64,000 bases of DNA from Archilochus colubris (lineage: Eukaryota > Chordata > Aves > Apodiformes > Trochilidae), in contig CM041092.1 in assembly GCA_023079485.1 (NCBI GenBank), positions 15,389,127 to 15,453,126 on the forward strand, read 5' to 3'. Made by a program: the position numbers and the translations under genes. Positions 46,616 to 60,434 of this stretch are shown here, piece by piece. The notes under the pieces were generated by a model. It worked only from the letters and a program-made list of their open reading frames with translations, ran no database searches and was not told where the DNA came from. Each line of letters starts with the position of its first letter. Position 1 is the first letter of the stretch.

Positions 46616-49600
46616 CCTTTTCCCTGGAGCTATAAAAAAAATCTGTTCCCCTTCCTTATCCAAGTTCTACACCTAAGTGTAGTACTAATCAGACTCATCC
46701 TCCATGTCTGTTGCCTCTTAGCAGCTTCTTCCTGGCTGACTTGACAGAAGAGCATTTACTTTGCATGATGGAGATCTTTTTTCCTCTCTCCAGTGGAGGT
46801 TTGGAAAGAATACTCCACCGTTTATTTTTCCATCAGCTAATTGCAAATATTGAAAGCGTCTAGACAGAGGGAAAATAGCTTTATAAATCATCAGCAAAAA
46901 GAATTTCAATGTTATCTTAAATCCCACACAAATACTTTTAAAAGATGTTCGGTAAATATATATTTGTGTATAGAAAAATTATGCTAACCTGGAACTCAGG
47001 TTGAGTGTACATCAGGAATTTGAATGTGCAGGAGAGGGAATCAGAAAATGAGGATGTTGTAACCACCCACAAACAAACAATAAAACACAGCAGATTACAA
47101 CTAGAGGTGTAGTGAACATAATGCTGAAGATAGTAGTTTGGGGCTACTCTTCAGTTCCTAATTACTCAAGTCCTGGTCTTTAGCAAATCCTTGTCAGTCT
47201 CATCTGAGCTAGGGCCTTAGGCTAAAAGAGCAGAGTAAACTCACTCAAATCTCACTGCATCTGTGAACTTACAATTACATTAATCATACAATAAAGAGAA
47301 GAAAGGAAGGACAAGGAAGACTACACCCCCCCAACTGGTCATAGATACAGACTGGTGTCTCACAAGGGGTTCAAGTGGCATAACTTGTGGAGAACCATAA
47401 GGAGTCTTTGAACAGCAGCTGAAATCTGTGTTTATCCTGGCAGCAGAGATCCTACCAGAGTCAAAAAGTAAAGGGATGTCACATCAAACCCCAGGACTGA
47501 CAAGATACTGTGAGGCCAAACTAGTAATTCTACCTAGTACTTAATGCAAATATAACCAGTACGGCTCACAAAGTTTTCTTTAGTAAATCTTCTCCCATAT
47601 GGTAGGAGCAGAAATACTGAAATCAGTCCTGACAACTGCTGCATAAATCCGTACCTTAAAACCTCCAGCTATGAATGTATTGCTCCCTGTTCTGAGCATT
47701 AAAACATACGTTGTGATTGCCAGGACTTTGCCCACTTACCTCTGTAAGGTAGCTTCCAGAGCATCATGGACTGAAAGTATTGACCTTTGGGAATCCAGTC
47801 TCAAAGGGTCTCTCAGCTCAGACATAAGATTCCTGTGGTTTTTCAGTAATTCTACAAGCCCAAGACAACTTATTTAGAGAAACAAAAATATTGTTTGTCC
47901 TTGTGGGATAAACTATTTACTCAGTTCCTTTTAAACTGACAAATCTCTTTAGAAATGCTAGAGGTTTGTTTTGTTTTGGTTATGGTTTTTTAGTTTCTTG
48001 CTTAGCAAAAGACAGTCTGTCTTGAGGAGAAAGAAAGGCATGTGTTATGTATTCACTGAGGATAGAGGGAGAGGTTTTTTCCCTTAGAGGGGCCGCAGCC
48101 TCAGGATAGTCTCTTTCTCTTCGGGTTACTCTTCAAGTTTGGGCAGAGTTGAGAACAAAATATGTAAATAAGGATGGAAGAGAGGATGTGAGAGTATGGA
48201 GTATAGGGAACAGAAGAGGGATGTGTATTACTAGCATACAAGAAAAGGTTTAAAACAATGAAACCTTTCACTGATGATCTAAAGCAGTCTCCACTAACCC
48301 ATCCATGTTGCATCCCTGCCTGTTTTGGCATCTTGTCTCTCCTTTCAGTTCCTGTCCTCCTTGAACTGTGTGGTCCATATGTGGCTGAAGACACACACGG
48401 CCATTTGTGAGGTTTATTTTTCATTTAAATTTTGATAAGATACATTACAGCCTGCAAATGTATTAGGAATTGTTTATTTTTCTATTTAAAAACATATTTT
48501 AATTTCTTTTCCCTGGCAGCAGTGCTCTGATTCTTATGGAACTGGGTCTTCCTTGGAATCAGGATCATGTCCTTGTGATACCCTGCAAAGACTGGCCCTT
48601 TACAATGTACCAGTGCTAAATAATGATGTAGGAGCTATGACTTCTTCTTCTTCTTCTTCTTGGTAATGATAAGCAGGAACAAACACATTTTATTCCCCAG
48701 CTCTGCAGCCTCCCAGGAGCAGCCATCACTCATCAGATGTCTGCAACAGCTGTCCTTCCTGCTAGGCTCTGTTCCAAGAAGCGACAACTAAGCCCCAGCC
48801 CTTAAAACCTTTGAATTTCAGAGCAAGTTTTTACTAACCTCCATACCTGCAGTGAGCCAGATAGCATTTTCTAACCCTTGAGAAAAAACAGATTATGATG
48901 TAGATTATATCTGAAGATGTGGCTGAAGCTGATGTTTTACTCTTGGAATATTTTCTGTCTACATGGAGAGAGGGAGAGAGAAAGAGATGTCCTGAGATCT
49001 GAGGATCACTCCTATCATCTGCTTGTGCTGATGCTAGATTTAGATGTTAAGACAACAAATGAATTGAATAAACCATGCAAGATGAAGGAAGCAACAGAAG
49101 TCAGTGGGGACTTTGTGGCATTCTTGTAGGAGTACAAGAGGTGTTGGCTGCTGCTTCCCTGACAGTGAGCTGGTAATTTGGCTGCTGGCCTCACTTCTGT
49201 GACATTGTGTTTACAGAGGTTGCTATAGGAGTACAGAAAGTTCCTTTGAGCTACAATTGCTTCAGATCTGCCACTAACACATTAGAAAGGCTGTGGTAGA
49301 TATAGTCCCTGGCTGACATCTGTGGAGGATGGAAGAAGTCAAAAGCAGTATTTTCTGCTTTGCATCTCAAAGTTGTTTCCAAGCACCATTTGACAAAATC
49401 TGGGAGTCCCCCACCCCACAATCCCAGCTGTTTGCTCTCCTCATCGTTCTCCATGATAGGAAAGAAATATGCCATAAATGGCCACACAGAGGGCTCAGAA
49501 CATGGACCTCAAAAGTAGTGGTTATATGACACGTAGGGAGAAATGTGATGTGATTCAGAGGCTGTCATGAGCTTCCAAGGCCACACGGTGCCACAGGAGC

Positions 49601-52287
49601 TTTACAGCTGGTGTATCCAATACCTTCTGTCTTATGAAACTGCAGGCTTACTTGCTGATAGCCTTTGAACCCCATTTTCCTCACACTGTATCTTGCCCTT
49701 CGCAGTTGGATAATAAGTATTAAAATCTGTCATTGAAGCTGGGAGGAGATGTGGAACTCATATTTCATTGTCCAAGAATGCCTTGCTCAGAAACACCAGA
49801 GCTTTTCTCAGCTATCCCTATGGCCATGGGCATTATCCAGCACAACACACTTGGTGTTGCTCCACTGACTTTAACCAAAAGACCAACTTGGTTAATAATC
49901 CACGAGGCTAAATGAAGTTTCTGGCCTGGTGGTAGAAGAAGTTGCTAAAAGGGCCTCTCCACAACTGGATACATAATCCTTGCTGATTTGAAAGGATTAA
50001 AAAATCTTTGATGCTGATTTTCCTTGATCTTTTCCCAAGATCAGTCCAGCTGAGAAAAATCTGCCATCTCTGAGACCCATCTTCTGAGACAAACACAAAT
50101 ACTGGGCTTTGTAAGTTAGAAAACCTACATAACAGATTTGTGAGTCTGTATTATCTCAAGGTCTGTTGTTTGGCTTTCTGCTGTCTAAGCCAGTCAATAA
50201 TTTTCTTTCACCAGAAGGAGGGAAAGAAGGTCAGGTGAAGTGTTGCTAACAAGTCACCTGAGACAAAGACTTTAGTTGATGAGCCTTAACCGACTTTGTC
50301 TTACATATATCTAACAACCTTGCAGATCGTGCCAGGATGAGACTGCATAACTCTTCAATGAATGACACCTGAGATGAACCATGCTGAGGTTTCTAATTGT
50401 CTTGGCATTTGTTTAGCACACTTAAAAATATATAAGGAGACTAAAGCACACTTTTAACAGGACCTGAAGACGTTCTTCAAAGACTGGGCTAGTTTGCTAT
50501 TGTGGTAACTCCTGTTTTATTCAATTTCCCACATAGCGTGATCCTGATGCACTATTCTGCTTCACTTCCTGCTCTGGAGTACGATAAGCATTTATCTCTG
50601 CTGTACAAGAGCTGCTGCTTCCCACACTGAAAATAGCTACATGGTCCTTCCAGGTAGTATGACTTAAGGATATAATGCAGCAGGATCACCCATGTCAAGG
50701 ACATCCGAGACATGGAACAATGTGGCTTGAAAGAGAATAAGAATACTTAGGCAGAAAAGTTGCAAAGGCTCATGTCTAAGTCCTGTTCAGCTCCTGCAAG
50801 CTGCTTATTTTGGTTGTGTAGATGCTTTGTAGAACCTCTGCACTTAAATGTGAGAGAGGCAGGCATTTGTTTCTCTCATTTCCGTATTTCCCCCTGTTTC
50901 AAATGCCACCATAATCTCCCTGAGACACCCACTTAATGGAAGAAATTTCCACTGGGAGGTGATCCAGAAAGGAAGACAGCAGGCAGACCTCTTGCATGAG
51001 GTTCACCAAGGTAGGTAGATCAGCTCGTTCATGTGCCCAAAGAAGACCATATGACATAACAACAATAATAATAAACATTTTAAAATCCACTGGTTCCATA
51101 GCCTGTGACAGGGGGAGAGAAACTTTACACAAAGACCTCAAGGCCATAAGGGGTTGAGTGAGTTCTACTACAACAGGCTGAGCAGGAAGGAGGGATAAAG
51201 AGCTCAGTTTTCCCAGGAGGGATTTGTTACATACCTCTATCGTTTCTTTCAAAGCTTTCTTTGCTCTACCTGGTGCAGGCACTGGACACGGGCCAGATGC
51301 CCTTTGTGGCCCTGGATGCAAATCAGCCAGGAGCTGGGGGAAGCCGTAAATGCAATAGGAGCAGAGTTGCCAAGACACTAAGCTGAGCTGCCAGTGTCAG
51401 CCCTGGGGACAAAGGTTATTCTAGTGTTTGATGCCAACTGGCACAGCTTCCCTCTTCTTCCTTCACACAAGTGCTGCCTCCTTCCCCCTCCCTCTCCATG
51501 GTATTTTGCCTTTGAAGTCACTTCATCAAGAAATTTTTCTTCCATCAGAATTAATCTTTCACCTGCCAGGCCATGAATAGCCACTTCTTTGTGAGCTGCA
51601 GCACATTGCCAAAGAAAGGGAGCAGAAAGGAACAGGTAAGACTGGCAGAGGTAAATGGTACAAAGAATAACTAAGAAATCCTACTGATACCTTTAATGTT
51701 AAAGCAGCACAAAGTACCCCTTTGCCCCTCCAAAGCCCAATCCCACACAGGGTTTCTCTAGCCTGGTTAAATTTCAAAAAAGATCTCCAAGATGTAATCC
51801 TGTGTGGCCAGATGTCTACAGAGGAATTTTCCCCTGACTAAATCCATGGTGAGAACTTAATACCCAGGTTCCTAACACTTAAAGGCACTTGAATAAATAT
51901 TTCCTTGAAATAGAAACATGCCTTGGCTGTCCCAGGAGATGTGTTTCTCAGTCCTTCACATGGAAGTTGATCTATGGTTCCTAGACATCTCTGATAGTCA
52001 CTGGGGTTCAGGCTAGTGGTTATTGCTTTGGCAAATCTGTTCCCATGACGCTGAATCATAAAGCTGAACCTCTGCGTATGAATTCTGAGGCTTATCCAGA
52101 TATTTGATTGCCCTACAGCCATGTGGATAGCCAAAGAACACTTTGGAATCATAGGACAGCCCAACCCTTGGCCAGAGACCTTGACAAATTCAAAGCAGAT
52201 TGATTTAAAATCTAACACTATGGGGCATTTCCTAGGACATGTGGATCCAAGATGATTCATAAGAAGTAGGAGTTGAACTAATACTTT
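46616..52287. other. Non-coding stretch, no recognisable gene
   Basis: No credible gene. The longest frame (minus, 50899-51378, 159 codons) has an ATG but no domain I recognise, no splice context and no promoter signal, and is close to what chance gives. A (CTT)n run is at 48641-48661. A low-complexity AAT run lies near 51059-51073. Confidence 0.6.
48641..48661. repeat. (CTT)n microsatellite
   Basis: Seven CTT units. Simple repeat. Confidence 0.95.
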
Positions 52288-52375
52288 TCATAGAATCACA
52301 GAACAAGCCAGGTTGGAAAGGACCTCTGAGATGCCCAAGTCCAACCCTTAATCCACCATCACTGTGGTTACCAGA
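52288..52375 (-). mobile_element. CR1 LINE 3' end fragment, minus strand
   Basis: The plus-strand text 'TCATAGAATCACAGAACAAG', 'CCAGGTTGGAAAGGACCTCT', 'GAGATGCCCAAGTCCAACCC' and 'TTAATCCACCATCACTGTGG' is the reverse complement of a CR1 3' UTR. Its last part matches the motif order of the plus-strand copy at 35166-35290. Short, with a clear left edge and a right edge fading after about 52375. Confidence 0.9.
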
Positions 52376-53529
52376 ACACTGATTCTTTCAGTGAGTATCC
52401 TAAAGACTATTGACCTTTTCTGAAAATAAGCTTCCATGGGTCCTAGCATAAAGTATCTCTCATAGATGCATATCCCAAGTAGGACAAGACATTTTCTTGG
52501 TGTGTGGTCAGATGCAAAAGTTCCTCCAATAGATCAGATCAAGTGGCTGTCTAGAACATTTTGAAGGTGAGCTTGTCTAGAGGAAAGTGGGATTACAATG
52601 CTCAGCAATCCTGAATCAGGCTTAATAAGGTGGATATATAAGAAGTTTCAGTATCAAAGCACTTTTGCCTTGGATGTGCTGGAATCTTGACTCTTGCTCT
52701 CTAATAGGAGCAGAGAGCAAGAATGATACGTCTTTTAGAAGTCTGAAGGTGATTTCTAATCACAAAGCAACAGTCTCTGGTGGTTGAAAGATTGGTTCAG
52801 GATGTAGAGAGACTGACTCCTATTCCTAGTGAAAATGATGATTTTAACTCTGAAAATATGATACTGCTTTTATTTCCCATTTTCACTGTTTGCCCTTCTC
52901 ATCCCTTGATGCAGCTGGAAGAAGAACCTTGTCCTCACATACATGTTAGCACTGAACAATTTTTGGCTGGGGGGTTCTTTTAATATCAGTCGTGTTCTTC
53001 AGTAACCTTTACCTTTGAGGAGCAAGGGAAGCTCAAAGCACTCCTAAGCAGGGGAGGTAATAGAACATTAAACACCAAAATGTCAGGCTAATTCTCTTTC
53101 CTCTTCTCTCTCCCACAACTCCTGCATGAAGCCTGACTGCTTCACAGGAAACCCTGTCCTAAAAAATCTGCCTCCTTTCCCATTTTACATTCCTGCAGCT
53201 CTAAATACAGCCAAACTAATTACATTGTATTGTTAAAAAGGATCTAATTCTAATGCTATTCTGTGGTATAAAATGTGTGCTTCCACTTCTGCTATTTCTT
53301 TGAGACCCAAATAAGGAGACATTCTAATCATGTTCTGCTGGTGCAAAATCAGGGTGGAGTCAAGGTTTGAATCACATCTGTGTGTACTCCCTGGGCTTCA
53401 GATGGGAGGAGTGCAAGATCTGCAGACTCATATGGCAAATTCAACCGAGAAGCAGGCTTTTTATGGCCCAGTAATAAACTCATGAAAATTGGGAGCTTAT
53501 TAATGAAAATGTTGACAGATATTTAACTT

Positions 53530-53553
53530 TAGTGGTGCTACTGGGCACCACTA
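53530..53553. other. Perfect 9-bp inverted repeat (hairpin)
   Basis: TAGTGGTGC (53530-53538), a six-base loop TACTGG, and GCACCACTA (53545-53553) form a perfect 9-bp stem. It lies in a block (about 53455-53560) with motifs such as AGTAATAAACTCATG and TTATTAATGAAAATG that reads like a conserved non-coding element. Function unknown. Confidence 0.75.
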
Positions 53554-55984
53554 TATGTAAAAAAAGAACCTTTCTGCACTTAGAAGATTTATTAGGTGTA
53601 ATTTTGTTTTATTTTTTTGCTTTCCTCATATAGAATATGTTCTAGGGAAACAAAAGCACTTTATGCCCTGTGAAACCAGAGCCTTTTTTTTTTCCTAGAG
53701 GATTTAAGGGTATTCTTTTTTAATACATGTTTTGTTTCGCAAACTCTGGTATGTTTGAAAGTCCAACTCACCCCAGATTCAGTGGGATACTTGGCTAATT
53801 TCAGTGCAGCCCTACAGCCAGTCTGGAAAGTCACTTCGTGACGAAAGGCACACACTGGAATGAGTGCCTCAAGACAGGAGAGGAGAGTCATGTTTCCCTC
53901 ACTTTGAAACGGCTTCCACCACCGCCCCCCCAAAGAGCTTGTGTATTTTCCCAAATTAGATCAAATCTTGCCAGCAAAAATGGCAGAGATTGATGGACTT
54001 TTGCCCAATTATTAACCAAGGAATTCACTTTAGGGTCTCAGAAACAAGCTGTTCCCCAAGAACTGCTTGTTAATCTTCCATTCTTTTTTTTTTCTGCAAA
54101 CCCATCTCTACCTCCATTTCTCTCCCAGTGACTCTTGCAAGTGATTTGGAGCATAGATCCAGCCACTTGCTCCTGCCCCAGGACAAAAAACCACCCTCTC
54201 CAAAAAGACATATCTTCTCTGCTAATTACTCTGCAACAGGAAGTTCTTCCAGTGAAATACTGTCATCTTTGGAAAGAGGCAAAATCCTCTCCTCGCTGCC
54301 CCCTCCATCCTCAGAAGATAATAGTTCTTGCCAGACAGCAGTTTTCCTTTGACAATGATGTCCTCATTTGGGGGGAGGAAGAAAGCACTGGGAGGTGTTT
54401 CTGCATGCTAGCTGCTAACCAGCAGCTTCTTGGCCAGTTTTGGTTGTAACCAGCAAATGATAATGCCTGAAAAACACTGCCAGTCCTCCAAGACCTCTCT
54501 TCCTGCAAAAAACAGGCTGTGACCATGGAGGGGTTGAGGGATGCAGGACAGCCTGCCCATAGCTGGGAAAGCCAGCTTTGTCCCTGACCAGTGGTAACAA
54601 ACACCACAGGAGAATACTTCCTCATGTTGTGAACAAGATCCCATGCACAGTATTCCTGCTCACCAGGAAACCTGTAGATTTGCGAGCAAAAGCCCACAGC
54701 ACAGCTGGGAGGTCATCCCAGCTTGGTCGGGGCAACTTCTTGCTTTGAACTCCAAGAAAAACCTGAAACACAGCAAGGCACATGCCTCAAGTCTCACAGG
54801 CTTGCCCAGGTCTCTGCATGGAACAAATCCGCCTGAAATAACACAGGCCACATTGAAGATCTGCAAATCATTACCCATAATGATTTTTCAGAAAGGGAAC
54901 TCGCATCAAAACCCTCTTCCCTTCCCTCCAGTCTCAATCCCTCCCTCTCTCTTTTTCTTTCACTCCCTGGTGCTTTCAAGCAACAAAAATCATCTAAGGA
55001 TCATCTCACTCCTGATGTGAGTCATCAGAAATCAGGAGCAGAGTGGAGCCACAAGGAAAGGCTAACAGGAGGCAGGGAGCAGAGTGAGCTGGTCCCATGC
55101 AGCTGTGCCCATCCTCCTCCTTGTGGAAGTGTGCACCTGGTTTGGATGGGAAATCATGGAGGCAAACACATAAGGAGAAAGAGACCATGAAGACATCTCT
55201 GTTCTGCTTTACTGACACAACCAAGAGGTAGGGTGAGCAATCCCAAGAGTAAAACCATTTCCCTTCACCCGGGAATGCGATAGATGATGTGATGTCCAAG
55301 GTCTTGCAATTACCTTCCTATATGAAAATGTCTTAGACCCCTCCCTCTCCTTTCCTCAGATGGGAAGTGTTGACTTGCTGACACCTGCACACACACCCAC
55401 TATCATTCCTTGAGCTCTCAGTAGCAAATGTATCCCTTCTATTTACCACTGAAGCAGGAATATGAACGAATGCGTTTGGAAGCCTTTACTTCTCCTACGG
55501 TAGTGCCATATACATAAAGATATACTAAGCACAGGGCTTAGGGGAGCAGAAAATTTGGCTTGGGTTGATGGAGAGTACAGAAAAGCCTGCAGAAATGTTT
55601 GACTTTATCTTTGAGAAAATGAAGAACTCTTCTCTGAGGCTTGTTAGAGTTGTATCAGTCTAATTTACAAGATCAGGACAGGATGAATATTTTATGAGGG
55701 TTTTTCCACAGGACTGTTAACATTTAACAAAAAAACAGAAGACATCAATGATTCATTTTCCTACTCACAGGAAGCAAACGAGTTAACAGATGTAACAAAG
55801 GAGCTAAAAAGGGATGCTATCAGCCCCAAGAACAGCTGTTACTTTTATCAGGTACTTGGAAAACTAGGAACATTTAATGTAGCATCCATAGGATGAGGTG
55901 GATCTAAGGCAGAGCTTGCAAATTGATTCAGTCTTGTTTTCTGCTCCAGGGTCCCTGGGTAAGTGCTGCTGGTACCAGTCCCAG

Positions 55985-56020
55985 GACTCAGGTGTCTAAA
56001 TACCTTTGACAGTCTATGGC
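55985..56020. repeat. Possible dispersed 'TAGGTGYCTAAAT' repeat remnant
   Basis: AGGTGTCTAAATACCTTTGA resembles a sequence common in old sauropsid repeats (TAGGTGCCTAAATACCTTTGA...). Related strings occur near 32640, 36895, 60435 and 62434. Short and diverged. Confidence 0.3.
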
Positions 56021-59000
56021 TGTGCTCCCTCTCTCTAAACAGGTAAAGGAAATCTGCCATCCATCCCCTGATCTAATTAGACAGTAAATCTTGGGCTGTG
56101 GTCAGCATGGCCCAGCTAGTCATGACCTGACTCCAGGTACTTCCCCAGGTGCTTATCCTGCAAAGGAACCATGAGACTGTGCTTCAGGGAGGGCCCTAAC
56201 CACACCAAGAGAGGGAGCAGAGAGTCCTCTCCACAGCACCTGCAATTTTTCTACAGGGCTGAGGGGCAGGGGATACAAAGAGGTGCTGCCTCTCTCATCT
56301 CCTGCTGCCATGAATCATCCGCTCTGCAGTTCATCCCATTATCCCTCTGGTAGGTCAGTTGGGCAAATAAAAGCTTCCTTTCCACTGGGAGTTTTGCTGC
56401 TCTGGAGCAAGCAGCTTTGGGCACATTGCCCCATTCTGCTGACTCCACCAGCCTGTGTAGGTGTCCTGAAATTAGCCCAAACCTTTGAATAGCTTGGTTC
56501 ACCCCATGCCTGCTGCATTGTTAATGAGTGACTGAGCATGGCAAGCTCTGTCTTGCTTCTGGCTGCTCAGCTGCCTTGCCTACAGCCTGCAGGCAGCTTT
56601 CTTAGGTCTTTTTTGTAATGTATGCTCCAGAGGATGCCCTCCAACAACCTCTGCCATGGATGGGTGTCCAGCTTCAGTTCACAATGTACAGATTACAAAA
56701 AAGCCCAGCTAGAGATTGTTTCTTGTACATACTTGCAAATGCTATCCACACATGAGATTCTCATGTAGACACCTAGATATGCATATAATAAAACATAGTG
56801 CTACAAAAATAATACTCTATCCAGGTGAGGCACATTGCCAGCTCCATCAGTGGACTGATAAAAAGCATGTCAAACCTGACTTTTTCTAAGCCATCATGCA
56901 AGGTCTGTCACTAGCAGAATGTGCCCATTGCTATAGTACCCAGACACTTACAAAACTAAATAGGAGTCAGACACACTGAAGAACTCTAAGAGACAATGCT
57001 TTTTTTTTCCCTAATCCTTCCTCTACATTTTGCACCCTTGTTCAGAAGTTCATGTCTAACAAGAGCTGCAAAACCTGTTTTTGCAGTCTTCTCAGGAGAA
57101 CCACATCAAAGCGGAACAGTAAAATGATGACCAGATACACGGTGCAAGCCTAATCCCTTCCAATCTCTAGGCTTCCCCTCCCTCCCACTAAATCTGACCA
57201 CAGCTCTCTGCTGTGGGGCCAATACTGCTTAGCCCCATTTTAATCCTGTTTTGAAAATCTATTACTACTGGTTCTAAACCACACCAGGGACTAAATGGAG
57301 ATCACAGGCAGGATGGAGTTTTTTGAATTGGTAGCAGAAAGATGTGATGCAGAGCCCAGGTTGAAAGCAAGTCAAGTCTTTCATTTGATTGCACTCTATC
57401 CCTGGAGTGCACTTTATATTTCATCAGGGCTCACATACCTGTCTGTGCTGGCCTCCGCTGGCCTGGAACATTCAGGCTTGATCCCTGTTCCAACATGATT
57501 CTCTGCTGTGATTTTCCGCAGGCAGCTCTCTTCTGATGCTGAAAGTCCAAGGCTAGGCTCCTTCCACTTGAGGTACTAAAATCATGGCAGAATGATACCA
57601 TGTCATAACCTCAGTGTCTGCCAGCTGCCACCCATTTTGACCAATAATCCTAGTGCCTGTAGCTGAAAGTCACGATGCCAGATTGCCAGTTAACTGTCCC
57701 AAACTCACTTGGAGCTCTGTTACTTCTTCAGAGATGCAAAATTATCCTGGACTTCCCCTCACCTACAGACACCTTTTTATGGCATTTTCTGCATCCAGTT
57801 GGGGCAGAAAGTTGCATAGAAACAGATTTAGGTCATTTTCTGTAGTTTGATGGTGAGAAAGCTTAGGCCCACATCATCCCTTATGATAGTCCTAACCATG
57901 CTTCTATCTATGCACGATCTTCTCTACTCTCCTCTACTTCTCTCCTCTCAACTTTCAGAAACCAAAAACAGAAAATAATTTTTTCTTGGTTTCTAAACCA
58001 AGATCAGGATGTAAGGGATCCTGGTAGCACCTGAAGCAGGGTAAAAGATACACAGGCAAAAGACTACCAGAAGTCTTGCGATGGCGATCTGCTCACACAA
58101 ATCACAGATTAAGACCATGCCACATTTCAGCCACATTCCATAGGCACACACTCCTATGGAATCTCCACTCCAAGTCTGAGTATTTGGGTTGTACTGGTGG
58201 AAGGCATCCAGCCTGCTTCTACAGCCTTGGGAAGCAAATCATGGGAAAACACCATGAGTCTCAGGTTCAGACTCTCAGATATTTATTAGTGACTAAGGGA
58301 CAAAAGGGAGGAGGACCCAGTATGCACCATAGAAGCACACAAAAAAGTCTCTGGGCAGTTGATTCATTTTGTGGCTTTGAACCAAAATATAAATCTCTGT
58401 TTCTCAACTGACCCATCTATGAAGGGGGAATAAAAATGCTGAGTGAAGATTTCTGATTTTATTTAGTAGAAAAAGCAAACACCCATGGCACAGAAAGGCA
58501 GCGCTTGTACCAATATCTGCACTGATATTTGTACTGATAGTAGAACACGTTACTAGGTACTAATTGTCAGGAAGCTGAATGGCTTGTGTTGGAATAAATT
58601 AGGAGACTTAGAGCTAACACAAAGGCTAAATGACATACAATAGCAATATACTGAATTCAAAAGTGAGTGGCCCTGTTTGTGTTGGAAAGCATTCAGTCTT
58701 TTTCTAGAGATATATCAAGAAAGAAATTGCTACCATATTTCAACTTCTGTTCCAGTCCTTTCCATAGGGTGATCTTTAATTACTTGGCCTTTGGATATCA
58801 TCATATAATTTTTGAGTGAGGAAGCGTCAAGATCTTTTAAGGACAAGCCTAGCAGAGTGCTGATCACTTCTTCCTAAAGGCATTTCTGCTGAAGCAACTC
58901 ACTTCTGACTCACAAAATGCATCATACACTAGTGATAACTCCCTATTAGGTCCAGGTTTCCCTGTCATGATTTACCACTCTCCCTAGCATTCTGTGGTTG

Positions 59001-59084
59001 AGTTTTCAAGGCCACCAGTGCATAAACAGCTCCTTCATCCCTGAAATACCCTGGAGTACAATCTATTATTTACTGAGATATATA

Positions 59085-59145
59085 AATATATGTTTAGTAC
59101 ATGTATATGTGTATGTATAAATAGGCATATATGCATCATACACTT
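59085..59145. repeat. AT-rich TATA/TATG low-complexity run
   Basis: GATATATAAATATATG, then ATGTATATGTGTATGTATAAA, then CATATATGCATCAT. A degenerate alternating A/T-rich stretch. Confidence 0.7.
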
Positions 59146-59165
59146 TTCCAAAGCTCTGACACATT

Positions 59166-59200
59166 AGTTAATTAACTGTATGGCACAATTAATTAATTGT
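59166..59200. promoter_or_regulatory. Two adjacent TAAT palindromes
   Basis: AGTTAATTAACT (59166-59177) is a perfect 12-bp palindrome and ACAATTAATTAATTGT (59185-59200) a perfect 16-bp palindrome, separated by seven bases. TAAT/ATTA cores of this kind are bound by homeodomain proteins, often as dimers. What is seen is the palindromes. Regulatory function is inferred, and A/T-rich chance is possible because the neighbourhood is AT-rich. Confidence 0.35.
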
Positions 59201-60434
59201 TCGGAAATTCCAGCAGCATTGGATGAATGATGCCAGCAGGAACTTGACCAGACAGATGATTTCAGTATCTCCTCTCCATGGCTTTGTCATTCTTGGAAAC
59301 ATTTGTTCTGTTTTGCGGTTTTTTTTTCAAAAAATTTTACAGAACAGATGGCTCATGTGAAATACTTGAAATTCCACCAAATCAGAGATGATAAAAACAG
59401 ATAGCTTCACTGAACCTAGTGGGTGCTAGGTAACTCACAGGGGAAATAAATTGTGTGTGAGGCTGACACTGCTAGTGGCTTTGGAATTTTGCTGAGTCCC
59501 TCATCCGTATGATTTGCTTTTTAACTAAACTTATGCATATGCACTGTATTGCACTCTGCTGGATTCAAGATAAAGTACATGAGTCTTTCTACATCACTGC
59601 ACTAACACAAGCCTCACTGACCATCACAAGTTTCCTTATTGTTCTGTGATGAAACAGCACAAGGTGACAGTGACTGCAAAGAATTTTGTAAAAGGAGGTG
59701 CCCTAACAGTTTCTGTGACTGAAAAAGGGAGCAGAGCATACTCCTCTGAAACTGGGATTGTACAGGATTTAGGAAAGAAGAAGGGAGGAATTTTATTTAA
59801 GGAGTTTCTCTCTGTGGAAAAAAGAAAAAGAAAAAAGCAGATCTGGATCAAGACTGACCTTTTCTTGACTTTCTCTTTACTAGCAGTTTTTCAGTGAAAT
59901 TTTAACTTTCTAATCTCTGCACTTTCAGTGCAGTTCTTTTAAAACAACTTCAAACTGTCTAAAAATCTACCATTTATGAAGAGAAAAAGAAGAGAAAAAG
60001 AAAATTGGAACTTTTGTTTCTGTATTAAACTGGTATGAAGCTGTGGGATTTTCTTTTTTGGTTCGAGTTCCAAATTTGAAATTAACTTTATGCTCATGTT
60101 CCTGTCATTTTTTTGTACTCAACTCATTCACCCAGGTTGGAATGTTATCAACAACAAGAACAGACACATTATAGATATAGAATTAATGTAATTGGTTTTT
60201 CATTTTGTAGAGTTCAAGAGGTAATTATGCTTTTAGGGAAAATTTGTAATTTAGAAGAATCCCACAAAGACATCAAGCAGCCAATAAGCAGTAAACTGTC
60301 CCAGACTGGGAAACTCGTGTCAGAGTAGTGATGTGTTGCCTGAATCATGCGTGTTAAATTCTGATCTTTGATACAGTAAGTGTAAAACTCATCAGTGGAA
60401 GTATGTTAAATACATGTAGATATGAACACTTGTA

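Larger units (their letters stand above)
52376..59160. other. Non-coding stretch, no recognisable gene
   Basis: No credible gene. Noted inside: the palindromic hairpin at 53530-53553, a TAGGTGTCTAAATACCTT-like remnant near 55989-56005 and short A/T runs near 53685, 54084 and 57000. Confidence 0.6.

Noticed and set aside
49660..49730. 'CCCCATTTTCCTCACACTGT ... GGATAATAAGTATT' resembling a reversed MIR core
   Set aside because: Too short and diverged to separate from chance by eye.
50899..51378. 159-codon minus-strand frame with ATG
   Set aside because: Interesting length, but no domain, no splice sites and no conserved motif seen. Kept out of the gene list as probable chance.
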